Origin: Thalassobius sp050633445
GTDB lineage: Bacteria > Pseudomonadota > Alphaproteobacteria > Rhodobacterales > Rhodobacteraceae
Assembly (NCBI GenBank): GCA_050633445.1
Contig: JBOEGN010000031.1
Coordinates: 1-64,000, forward strand
Direction of reading: 5' to 3'
DNA: 64,000 bases
Part shown: positions 47,645 to 55,801 of the stretch, in pieces
How the letters are laid out: every line of letters begins with the position of its first letter
Position numbering within the stretch: the stretch's first letter is position 1
Notes under the pieces: model-generated
The model's input: only the letters and a program-made list of their open reading frames with translations
What the model was told of the DNA's origin: nothing
The model's database searches: none
Position numbers and translations under genes: made by a program

Positions 47645-49300
47645 TTATTCGCCAGCGTGAACGGATTGCACACCGTTCTTCGCGCGAATGCCGTCTTTGA
47701 TGATCGCTTTGACAAGCGCGACACACATCAACAGCATCACCAGCGAGAACGGCAGCGCGCCGATAACCATGGCGGATTGGATTGCACCAACGCCACCGGC
47801 GATCAGCAGCCCTCCAACAACCAGCGACAATGCCAGTCCCCAGAACAGGATATGCGGACGACCAGAGGGTTTCTCGGCACCGGCTGCGTTGATGGTGTTC
47901 ACGATCAGGATCGCAGAATCAGCCGTTGTCACAAGGTAAGTGAGCAGCAGGATGACAACGATCACAGCCATGATCCAGGCAGCGCCAGACGACAGGATGA
48001 AATCGAGCATTGCGAACAGCTGGTTTTGCTGGCCCGCTCCCGAAATCGCATCACCTGCACCACCGTTCAGGGTCAGGTCGATGGCGGTGCCGCCAACAAC
48101 GGTGAACCAGACAAAGCACATCATCGAAGGAATGATGATCGCACCCAGAATATATTCACGCAACGACCGGCCGCGGGAAATACGGGCCAGGAACACGCCC
48201 ACGAACGGAGCGAACGCGATCCACCAGGCCCAGTAGAACACCGACCAGCCACCTTGCCAGCCCGCCAATTTCGCGGCTTCGCTGCCTTCGACACCGTCAG
48301 AAGCCCAAACAGTAAACAGCAGTTTCGGCAGTTGAACGATGTAGGTGATCAGCCCCTCGACCAGGGCGCTCAGACCAAAGAATGTGGACCCGAACAGCAA
48401 GAAGAACGCCAGCAAGAAGAAGCTCAGGCCCATGTTGATGTTGGACAGCCACTTAATGCCTTTGCCAACGCCGGACAGCGCGGACAGGGTCGATGCGCCC
48501 ATGATGATCAGCAAAGCGGTGATGATACCAGCAGTCGAAGGATCACCCGTTTCCGCAACAATCAGCCAGTCGCCAAAGCCGATGCGGTGCAAACCGGAAA
48601 CAAACTGCTCCACACCAAAGCCGAGCGTCTGGGCAACACCCAGAATGGTGGCGACAACAGCAACAACATCCACGACGTGACCCAGGATACCGGACAGGCT
48701 TTCTCCGAAAATCGGGGTCAGCGCCGAACGGATGGTCAGCGGCAGGTTGCGACGGTACGAGAAGTAAGCAAGCGACAGACCCACAATCGCATAGCAAGCC
48801 CATGCCGAGAAGCCCCAGTGCAGGAACGACCACAGATAAGCGTTGTTGACATTGTCAGCCGCAGAACCGGTTGCCTCGCCCATGATCACGTTCGGGTTGG
48901 TTGCGAAATGATACATCGGCTCGGCGGTTGCGAAGGTCAGCATGCCAATGCCAATACCGGCACCGAACATCATCGAGAACCAGGAGAAGCTGGAGAATTC
49001 AGGCGTATCCCCTTCAAGACCAAGCTTCAGCCGGCCCGTGCTTGGGATAAGGGCCAGAACCACGCAGACAATCAGGAACAGCGCGACAACGTAGATGTAC
49101 CAGCTTGAAAACGTGCCAAGCAGCGAACCGTTCAGGTCTCCGAGGATTTGGGCAGCGGTCTCGGGGACGGCAATGGCCCAAACGATGAGCGCTGCGATGA
49201 GGATTTTAGATGTAATCGCGACGTCTTTGCTGAAACCAGCATAGAAGCCGCGATCTGCGGTTTGGATGGGTAGATCCATCAATGGGGGTTTTTTAGCCAT
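47645..49300 (-). CDS. dddT: BCCT-family transporter, probable DMSP/betaine importer (DddT role)
   Basis: The product has about twelve hydrophobic segments and BCCT signatures: FGAGIGIGMLTFATAEP (glycine-rich unwound helix near residues 110-125) and the Trp-rich motif FYWAWWIAFAPFVGVFLAR with ISRGR. BCCT carriers take up quaternary ammonium compounds and DMSP driven by a cation or proton gradient. The gene lies between dddC and dddD on the strand of dddD, which fits the DddT importer. The start ATG 49300 (MAKKPPLMDLP) has GGAGGAAAC just before it; an in-frame ATG 72 bases upstream lacks a good ribosome binding site. Substrate specificity (DMSP, choline, glycine betaine, carnitine) cannot be proven from sequence; the context makes DMSP most likely. 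Confidence 0.85.
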   Translation of the reverse strand: MAKKPPLMDLPIQTADRGFYAGFSKDVAITSKILIAALIVWAIAVPETAAQILGDLNGSLLGTFSSWYIYVVALFLIVCVVLALIPSTGRLKLGLEGDTPEFSSFSWFSMMFGAGIGIGMLTFATAEPMYHFATNPNVIMGEATGSAADNVNNAYLWSFLHWGFSAWACYAIVGLSLAYFSYRRNLPLTIRSALTPIFGESLSGILGHVVDVVAVVATILGVAQTLGFGVEQFVSGLHRIGFGDWLIVAETGDPSTAGIITALLIIMGASTLSALSGVGKGIKWLSNINMGLSFFLLAFFLLFGSTFFGLSALVEGLITYIVQLPKLLFTVWASDGVEGSEAAKLAGWQGGWSVFYWAWWIAFAPFVGVFLARISRGRSLREYILGAIIIPSMMCFVWFTVVGGTAIDLTLNGGAGDAISGAGQQNQLFAMLDFILSSGAAWIMAVIVVILLLTYLVTTADSAILIVNTINAAGAEKPSGRPHILFWGLALSLVVGGLLIAGGVGAIQSAMVIGALPFSLVMLLMCVALVKAIIKDGIRAKNGVQSVHAGE

Positions 49301-49345
49301 GTTTCCTCCTGAATGGCTGATGAAAGCCAGACGCAATTGGCCCTC

Positions 49346-49417
49346 CCTCGCGGTGGAATACCGCGAGGCCAATGCTGTTTGTCTGGCCTGGGTGGGGCCA
49401 AGCTCTGAACTTGGCCC
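49346..49417. promoter_or_regulatory. Two stem-loops in the dddD-dddT spacer
   Basis: CCTCGCGGT-GGAAT-ACCGCGAGG (49346-49368, 9-bp stem) and GGGCCAAG-N7-CTTGGCCC (49395-49417, 8-bp stem) lie in the 169 bases between the dddD stop and the transporter start. Neither has a T-run in the direction of transcription. They may set differential expression or mRNA stability of dddD versus the transporter. Confidence 0.5.
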
Positions 49418-49469
49418 ATTGTTTTATGTCCTGAGCCATTGGCCTGGACGGGGCAAGCACCCTGGCGGG

Positions 49470-51977
49470 TTAGCTTGGCAAATATTCCTCGCTCCAAGAC
49501 TCGCTCAGGTGACCTGACTTGATCATCGACTCGATGGCCGTGTCTGCATAGCCCAGTTCCTGCAAAATAACGCGCGTCGACGCACCGAACTTCTCTGAGG
49601 GCGTCAGCGCCATGACCTTTGCGCGGGTGGGTCGCACCGCGTAGGGGTCCAGCTGAATGACCTCGTGCCCACTGGGGTGATCGGGGTAGTTCGAGAACGA
49701 ATAACTGCCGTTGTGAATGCCAGGATCACCGTCGGCGTCACGCAGGTTCATCGCCCGCAGCGAGTCCAGGTTTTCGCAGATCACTGCACCGATATCGGCG
49801 GCTTGCAGCCGTTCAACCCATTCCGAGGCACGCTGGGTCTGGAACGCGGTGGCCAGATAGGCCGCGCGCTCTTCCTCTTCCAGATCAGGCAGGTCTTCCA
49901 GACCTTCGACGTTGCGGAACAGCGGCAGATCAGATTCATAGGCGCTCAGCAGGATGTGGCGCGACGCGGTGCTGTAAAAACGCGTCAGCGCGTCATAGCC
50001 ACTGGCCTCGGGACCCGAGGGTTCGTCAAACAAACCGCGACCTCTGTAGTCATAGGCAAAGGGCACCTGCAACAGACCACTGTTAGACGACAGCGACGTC
50101 CGTCCACGCCCAACGCGACCAAAACGGTGTTTCTGGTACAACGCCGCCGCAACGGCCAAGGCCCCGCCGAACCCGCACATTACGTCGATTGTGCCAACAT
50201 GGGCGTGCTCTTCGGGGCGGTCCATCGCGCCACCAAAGCGCAGCATGATCCCCGTGGCAGCCTGCACAAGGTCGTCATACCCAATGTAGTCGGTCCGCGC
50301 GCCACGACGCACTCCGCTAAAGCAATCAAGCTTGGTGAAAATCGCATCGGGGTTCAGCTTGCGCAGATGCTCGGCGTCCAGACCCACTTTCTTGATTTGG
50401 TTGTCAGGTGCGTTCCAGATGATGACATCAACGGATTTCACCAGATCCTCGAACACCTGCCGACCGTGGCGGGACGTGATGTCAGCCAGGATCGAGCGTT
50501 TGCCGCGCATTTGCGACATGCCATAGATCACCGTGTTCCAGCTGTCATACATCGGGCTTGCTGGCTCCAGCTTGATCACCTCGGCCCCGAAACGCGCCAG
50601 ATAGCTGGCCGAATGCGGGCCCGCGATCACGTTGCACAGATCCAGAACCCGCACCCCCGAGAGCCAGCCTTCCTGCGCGGTCTCCTCTGAGGGCTCGGGG
50701 ATTTCCGTCCGGATTTTCTTGAGGGTTTTCAACGCCTCGTCAAAGTCGACCCAACGACGCGGATTGGGCTGCAACGCCTCTTCGCCACTTTCCTCCATCC
50801 AGACCACGGGGCCGGGCTGCATCATGTCACCATAGATGGGATCCCAGACGTCGATCATCAGACCAGACGTTTCGGCGAATTCATCGTGAATCCATTCCTG
50901 CAACCAACGCTGAGGCGCGCCCGGAATAAGCCCGCGACCGAACATCTTTTTCCACTCGTGCGAGGTCCGGGTCATAAAGACCTCTTTCATCCGCTCCGAG
51001 ATTTTGTCGGCCCAGTCTTTTGGCATTGGGTAAACACCCAACGAGGTTTCATGCTCCCATTCTGACCAGGGTTTGTAGGTGTTTTCTTCCGAGGTCAGAC
51101 CCTCTTCGACCAGTTCCTCGTAGATGCCAAGCACCTCAAGACAGCGGCGCGCGTGGTTCTTGTGGCTGGGGCAGACGACATAGAACATCCGCCCGTCTTT
51201 GCACATGTAGCTGCGGAAAAACGGGTCCATCAGTTCCTGAAGGTCTTCGTAGCTGACATTCATCGGCAGACCTTCGATGCGGCGACGCTCGATCTCGGTC
51301 TCGCGCTGGGTCAGATACCGTTCGGGCATCCTGTCAACCTTGATCGAGTTGTAGCACAGCCCTTCCATCACGGCGGCGGCCAGAGGCACCTCGATCTGGT
51401 CACCCAGCCCGGTCACCTGACGCGATTGCAGCGCCAGAACCGTTGCAGACGCCGCGATCTGGGACGCATAAGCCGACGCCAGCGGCAGGGGCGAGAACGA
51501 GGGGTTCAGACCCATCAGAACCCGGTTCAGACCCATATCGGTGAACACGCCCGAGCTGGCCGAGACAATGCTTTCATAGGCCCGCAACTCACGGCGTTCG
51601 GCATCATTCGAAGCAAAGCCAGGCACAGAAATCGTGATCAGCTCGGGGCGTTCTTCGCGCATTGCAGCGAAATCGATCCCAAGTTTCGCCAGTTTACCCG
51701 GACGAAAGTTTTCAACGATAATGTCGGCCTCGGCGCACAGCGCCCGCGCCTGTTCCAGGCCCTCATCGGATTTCATGTCCAGGTTCACGATGACCTTGTT
51801 GCGGTTCAACGCGGCATTGGCGGGGCTGTCCCACATCGGGCCTTCGGGCGGGTCGATATGAACGACCGTGGCCCCCAGGTCACCAAGAAGCATCGCGACC
51901 GCCGGGCCAGCAATATACTGGCCAAAGTCGACGATCTTCACACCCGTTAGCGGCAGGTTGGAAAACGAATTGCGCAT
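49470..51977 (-). CDS. dddD: DMSP lyase / acyl-CoA transferase DddD (835 aa)
   Basis: The protein has two class III (CaiB/BaiF) CoA-transferase domains in tandem: residues 1 to about 430 (LTGVKIVDFGQYIAGPAVAM, NLDMKSDEGLE, ENFRPGKLAKLGID) and about 450-835 (LSGVRVLDLCNVIAGPHSAS). Both the fusion and the 835-residue length are hallmarks of DddD, which is about 836 aa in Marinomonas. The second domain has Asp598 in HVGTIDVMCGFGG, at the position of the catalytic Asp reported near residue 602 in DddD. DddD transfers CoA to DMSP and cleaves it to dimethyl sulfide and 3-hydroxypropionate or its CoA ester. The ribosome binding site AGGAGGTCAC is excellent. It lies 43 bases after the GMC oxidoreductase gene and upstream of the BCCT gene on the same strand. 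A single-substrate carnitine CoA-transferase is less likely given the fusion and the neighbours. Confidence 0.9.
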   Translation of the reverse strand: MRNSFSNLPLTGVKIVDFGQYIAGPAVAMLLGDLGATVVHIDPPEGPMWDSPANAALNRNKVIVNLDMKSDEGLEQARALCAEADIIVENFRPGKLAKLGIDFAAMREERPELITISVPGFASNDAERRELRAYESIVSASSGVFTDMGLNRVLMGLNPSFSPLPLASAYASQIAASATVLALQSRQVTGLGDQIEVPLAAAVMEGLCYNSIKVDRMPERYLTQRETEIERRRIEGLPMNVSYEDLQELMDPFFRSYMCKDGRMFYVVCPSHKNHARRCLEVLGIYEELVEEGLTSEENTYKPWSEWEHETSLGVYPMPKDWADKISERMKEVFMTRTSHEWKKMFGRGLIPGAPQRWLQEWIHDEFAETSGLMIDVWDPIYGDMMQPGPVVWMEESGEEALQPNPRRWVDFDEALKTLKKIRTEIPEPSEETAQEGWLSGVRVLDLCNVIAGPHSASYLARFGAEVIKLEPASPMYDSWNTVIYGMSQMRGKRSILADITSRHGRQVFEDLVKSVDVIIWNAPDNQIKKVGLDAEHLRKLNPDAIFTKLDCFSGVRRGARTDYIGYDDLVQAATGIMLRFGGAMDRPEEHAHVGTIDVMCGFGGALAVAAALYQKHRFGRVGRGRTSLSSNSGLLQVPFAYDYRGRGLFDEPSGPEASGYDALTRFYSTASRHILLSAYESDLPLFRNVEGLEDLPDLEEEERAAYLATAFQTQRASEWVERLQAADIGAVICENLDSLRAMNLRDADGDPGIHNGSYSFSNYPDHPSGHEVIQLDPYAVRPTRAKVMALTPSEKFGASTRVILQELGYADTAIESMIKSGHLSESWSEEYLPS

Positions 51978-52020
51978 GTGACCTCCTGTAAGACGTCAAA
52001 GTTTGGGTTGTTTTGTTGGG

Positions 52021-53688
52021 TTACTGACCGGACAGAATCCAGCCTGCCGCTTTTTCAGCGATCATGATTGTGGGCGAGTTGGTGTTGCCGCTGGTGATTT
52101 CTGGCATCACCGAGGCATCCACAACGCGCAGACCAACGACGCCTTTCAGGCGCAGATGCGGGTCCAGAACGGCGCTGGGGTCGTCGTCGCGGCCCATTTT
52201 GACCGTGCCAACCGGGTGGAAAATCGTGCTGGCGATATCACCGGCCAATCGGGCCAGTTCATCGTCGCTTTGGTACTGAATGCCCGGCTTATATTCTTCG
52301 GGCTCGTAGGGCAGCATCGACGATTGTGCCATGATTTCACGCACTTGACGCAGGCTGTTTGCAGCGATCTTGCGATCATCCTCGGTGTCCAGATAGTTCG
52401 GCGTGATCTTGGGCGCATCGCGGAAATCAGACGAGGTGATCCGAACGTGTCCACGGCTGGTCGGGTTCAGGTTGCAAACGCTGACGGTCATGGCCGGGAA
52501 ATCGTGCAGATCGTCGCCAAAGGCTTCGAGGCTGAGCGGCTGAACATGATATTCAAGGTTCGCATGGGGCCGTTCGGGATCAGACCGGGTGAACGCGCCC
52601 AGTTGGCTTGGGGACATGCTCATCGGGCCGGACCGTTTCAGCAGGTATTCCAGACCGATCTTGGCCTTACCGACCAAGGAATTGGCCAGCGTGTTCATCG
52701 TCCGTGTGCCCTTGACCTTGAAAACTGCGCGGATTTGCAGGTGATCCTGTAGGTTTTCGCCAACGTAAGGCTGGTCCATGACCACGTCGATGCCGTGCTC
52801 TTGCAGCAGCGCCGAGGGACCGATGCCGGACAGTTGCAGGATCTGCGGCGAGTTCACCGCACCGGCAGACAACACGACCTCTTTGGCGGCCGTCACCGAG
52901 ACTGATTTGCCTTCGCGAGAGACTTTGGCCCCGACGCAGCGCAGCGCGCCGTCAGCGTCTTTGTCAAAGGTCAGCTTTTCAACTTGCGCTTCGGTCCAGA
53001 TGGTCAGGTTCTTGCGCGCCTTTGCAGGGCGCAAAAATGCTTTGGAGGTGTTCCAACGCCAACCCGACCGCTGGTTCACGTCGAAATAGCCCACACCGGC
53101 ATTGTCACCACTGTTGAAGTCATCGGTTTTCCGAATTCCGGTTTCTTCGGCCGCATCGGCAAAGCTGTCCAGAACGTCCCAGCTCAGGCGTTGCTTCTCG
53201 ATCCGCCATTCGCCGCCGTGCCCGTGCATATCCGAGAAACGGCTGTTGTTGCCCGTGACCGGGTCGGCGCCATCGTCCAGCTTATAGTGGTTTTCGTGCG
53301 CCTTGAAATCTGCAAGAGAGTTTTCCCAGTTCCAGGCCGCCTCGCCCGTCAGGTCTGCCCAGTTGTCATAGTCACGCGCCTGACCACGCATGTAGATCAT
53401 GCCGTTGATCGACGAACATCCACCAAGCGTTTTACCGCGCGGATAAAGAAGGCTACGCCCATTCAGGCCCTTGTCCGGCTCGGTTTTGTACATCCAGTCG
53501 GCCCGCGGGTTGCCGATGCAGTACAGGTACCCGACGGGGATATGAATCCACGGATAGGTGTCGGGTTTGCCAGCTTCCAGCAGCAGCACCCGGTTGGCTG
53601 GATCGGCGCTTAGGCGGTTGGCCATCAAGCACCCGGCGGACCCGCCACCAATCACAATATAGTCGAACCCGTTCACACCTTCAGCCAT
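52021..53688 (-). CDS. dddA: GMC-family FAD alcohol oxidoreductase (3-hydroxypropionate-oxidising DddA role)
   Basis: It starts with an FAD dinucleotide fold (YIVIGGGSAGCLMANRL, then VLLLEAGKPD). The two GMC signatures are present: PRGKTLGGCSSINGMIYMRG near residues 77-96, and GAVNSPQILQLSGIGP near 265-280. The C-terminal catalytic region contains HPVGTVKMG and ends NTNSPTIMIAEKAA. Choline dehydrogenase is the best-known relative, and automatic annotation may call it that. In the Halomonas DddD locus a GMC flavoprotein, DddA, oxidises 3-hydroxypropionate to malonate semialdehyde. Next to dddD, with dddC nearby, that is the favoured role here. I use ATG 53688 with AGGTGGA upstream; a GTG 12 bases earlier is the alternative. 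It is the first gene of the leftward dddA-dddD-dddT set and is divergent from a LysR gene. Confidence 0.85.
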   Translation of the reverse strand: MAEGVNGFDYIVIGGGSAGCLMANRLSADPANRVLLLEAGKPDTYPWIHIPVGYLYCIGNPRADWMYKTEPDKGLNGRSLLYPRGKTLGGCSSINGMIYMRGQARDYDNWADLTGEAAWNWENSLADFKAHENHYKLDDGADPVTGNNSRFSDMHGHGGEWRIEKQRLSWDVLDSFADAAEETGIRKTDDFNSGDNAGVGYFDVNQRSGWRWNTSKAFLRPAKARKNLTIWTEAQVEKLTFDKDADGALRCVGAKVSREGKSVSVTAAKEVVLSAGAVNSPQILQLSGIGPSALLQEHGIDVVMDQPYVGENLQDHLQIRAVFKVKGTRTMNTLANSLVGKAKIGLEYLLKRSGPMSMSPSQLGAFTRSDPERPHANLEYHVQPLSLEAFGDDLHDFPAMTVSVCNLNPTSRGHVRITSSDFRDAPKITPNYLDTEDDRKIAANSLRQVREIMAQSSMLPYEPEEYKPGIQYQSDDELARLAGDIASTIFHPVGTVKMGRDDDPSAVLDPHLRLKGVVGLRVVDASVMPEITSGNTNSPTIMIAEKAAGWILSGQ

Positions 53689-53857
53689 TTGGTCATCCAC
53701 CTATCAGTCGTTTCATTGCCAATTGCGCGCTGAGAAGGACGGAAAACCACTCCACTTGCAGACGGCCTGTCTGACGACCGCTGCAAGCCCGAGGCTGGTT
53801 CGCGTTCCCTCCCAGAACGCTGAATTCATTGATCTCTGGGGGAGGGGTCGAAAAAAA

Positions 53858-53889
53858 TCTAATGACAAATCACACAGAGCAATATTAGA
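53858..53889. promoter_or_regulatory. Possible LysR operator in the dddA-lysR divergent spacer
   Basis: TCTAAT and ATTAGA form an inverted repeat spaced by 20 bases in an A/T-rich stretch ending 9 bases before the LysR start. Position and symmetry suit an autoregulatory LysR site; assignment is by eye only. Confidence 0.35.
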
Positions 53890-53898
53890 AATTTTTAT

Positions 53899-54810
53899 AT
53901 GGAGCGATTTTCGAATATTAACACTATCTTGGCATTTGTGACGGTGGCCCGAGAGGGCAGCGTTTCTCGCGCGGCCGAGGTATTGAACCTGACGCAGCCC
54001 GCCATCAGCCATCAGATCAAGCGACTTGGCGAAGAGACCGGAATCACGCTTTTCGACAGAACGCCCACCGGTCTTAGGATCAGCCATGACGGCGCGGCGG
54101 TGCTGTCCAAGGCCGAACGGGTCCTCGAGGCGATGACGGAATTTCAACGCAGCGCCCGTCTGCGCTCGGGCCAGATCAGCGGCAAACTCAGGATCGGGAC
54201 AATCGTCGACCCCGAGTTCATCCGTCTGGGGCGGATGCTGGCTCAACTGCGCACTGAACATCCTGGCATTGCAACCGAGCTGATGCATGGCGTCAGTGGC
54301 AATGTTCTGAAATGGCTGAAACAGGGTCGCGTCGACGCTGGTTTCTATTTGTGTGGCCCTGATGATCTGGAACAGATGGGATCCGAAAGCGAAGACCCGA
54401 TACATGCGATCAAGCTTGCCGACTTCAGCTATCGGGTCATCGGCCCGGCTGGCTGGCAGAATACTGTAGAAGATGCCGATTGGGCCTCTCTGGCGACGCT
54501 GCCCTGGATTGGCACGCCTGAAACCTCGGTGCATCGCCGCCTGTTGGGCAAGGTCTATGAAGATCTGGACAATCGTCTGAACGTGGTCGCCCTGGTCGAC
54601 CAAGAAGCGTCGATGTTAGAGATGGTCCGCTCGGGCATTGGTCTAAGCCTGTGCCGGGATTCCATCGCGCTCCACCAGAAACAATCCTTCGGCCTTGCGG
54701 TCTGCAATTCGGTTTCTGTGCCGGCGTGTCTGTGCTTTGTCGCTCTGGATCGTCGAAAGGATAGCCCGATCCTGACGGCGATTTTCAATCTATTGCAGAG
54801 CTCGTGGTGA
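53899..54810 (+). CDS. LysR-family transcriptional regulator (303 aa), divergent from dddA
   Basis: An N-terminal helix-turn-helix (FVTVAREGSVSRAAEVLN, then LTQPAISHQIKRLGEETGI) is followed by the periplasmic-binding-like effector domain from about residue 90 (GKLRIGTIVDPEFIRLGRML). Length is typical for the family. The gene is divergent from dddA across a 210-base spacer, so it is a good candidate regulator for the dddA-dddD-dddT genes. This is the second LysR gene in the locus; the other sits by the dehydrogenase, and either could be the DddR equivalent. The ribosome binding site is weak (A/T-rich). Confidence 0.85.
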   Translation: MERFSNINTILAFVTVAREGSVSRAAEVLNLTQPAISHQIKRLGEETGITLFDRTPTGLRISHDGAAVLSKAERVLEAMTEFQRSARLRSGQISGKLRIGTIVDPEFIRLGRMLAQLRTEHPGIATELMHGVSGNVLKWLKQGRVDAGFYLCGPDDLEQMGSESEDPIHAIKLADFSYRVIGPAGWQNTVEDADWASLATLPWIGTPETSVHRRLLGKVYEDLDNRLNVVALVDQEASMLEMVRSGIGLSLCRDSIALHQKQSFGLAVCNSVSVPACLCFVALDRRKDSPILTAIFNLLQSSW

Positions 54811-54876
54811 TTGCCAGGCTGCCAATAGGGCCTCGATGGGTCGCGGCGACGCAGAGATCAAATTGCGCTGGCGGGG

Positions 54877-55560
54877 TTAGGGCAGCGGACTGACCCCGAT
54901 AACGCTGGGATGCAAGACGATCAGGACGGCCCAGGCAATCAACGCCACGGCCAGACGGACCAGATTTGGCAGGGTACGCGGACGCCATTTTCCCGAAAAC
55001 AATGCGGACAAAGGAAACCCGCTTGTCTGTCGAATTTGGGTCTTCCAGACCTCCGGGCCCATCTGGCGACGGCGGCGGCGTTCGACCAGCGGCATTCCCA
55101 GCGCTGAAAATACAGCGAAGGTGCCAAACAGGATCACATGGGCCAGATCTCCGTTCGCGAAAAGATGAGCGCCCGACCAAAGCAACAGCGCCCACAAAAG
55201 CGGTTGCCGTGTGACCCCTGCGATGCCGGGACGAGCGGGATCAAAGCCTGTAGAACGCCCCTCGAAGGCAAAGGGATTGCGCGCTCCGACACCGAAGCTG
55301 CCCAGCAAAATTGCGACGGGGAGTGCAAGATTGACGGCCCAGCGGGACAGGTCGGTTTGCGGCCACAGCGGCACCACCGGCGCGCGCCCCGCAGCCCAGA
55401 TGACCCACAACAGCAGCAGCACCGAGACCACGCTGAACACTGCCGTATAGCCCCGCGCGCTCAGACGGCGCTCCAAGGTGGCCTTGATGCCCATCAGCGC
55501 CGGGATGCGATGAGACGCCATGAACACCACCATCGCGACCGCGAACTCCAACCACTCCAC
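54877..55560 (-). CDS. NnrU-family integral membrane protein (227 aa)
   Basis: The product is hydrophobic with about six membrane segments and starts VEWLEFAVAMVVFMASHRIP, as NnrU proteins do (a short helix followed by HRIPAL). Later landmarks are GIAGVTRQPLLWALLLWSGAHL and FAVFSALGMPLVERRRR. NnrU is found near nitric-oxide and nitrite reductase genes in some alphaproteobacteria and is related to isoprenoid-modifying membrane enzymes, but its reaction here is unknown. I chose GTG at 55560 with AAAGGAAC upstream; a longer frame to 55704 adds 48 residues that do not resemble the family and would overlap the divergent yjbH region. No denitrification genes are in the window. Confidence 0.8.
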   Translation of the reverse strand: MEWLEFAVAMVVFMASHRIPALMGIKATLERRLSARGYTAVFSVVSVLLLLWVIWAAGRAPVVPLWPQTDLSRWAVNLALPVAILLGSFGVGARNPFAFEGRSTGFDPARPGIAGVTRQPLLWALLLWSGAHLFANGDLAHVILFGTFAVFSALGMPLVERRRRRQMGPEVWKTQIRQTSGFPLSALFSGKWRPRTLPNLVRLAVALIAWAVLIVLHPSVIGVSPLP

Positions 55561-55801
55561 GCTTGTTCCTTTCCTTTTTGCCCTGACAATGGCTACCTTA
55601 GGCGCGCCGGCCAGCAAAGGGCTTGATTTGGCACAACACCGGCGCTGAAAAACCTGGAAAGGTGTGACAAAACATACGCGATCTTTGGGTATTGTATCGC
55701 TCAAGGCCCGAAAGAATGGACAGCTGGCGCAGGATCGCCTACCCGTGGAAAAGAGAAATTTATTGGCAGGCAGTATTAGAATGTTTCTTCGGGATGACCC
55801 A

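Noticed and set aside
47495..49108. 537-codon open frame on the + strand
   Set aside because: Low-complexity Gln/Asp/Arg-rich shadow of the BCCT transporter gene; no motif and no start signal.
52021..53688. Choline dehydrogenase BetA for glycine betaine synthesis
   Set aside because: No betB or betI lies beside it; proximity to dddD favours the DddA role, although biochemistry is needed to exclude choline.
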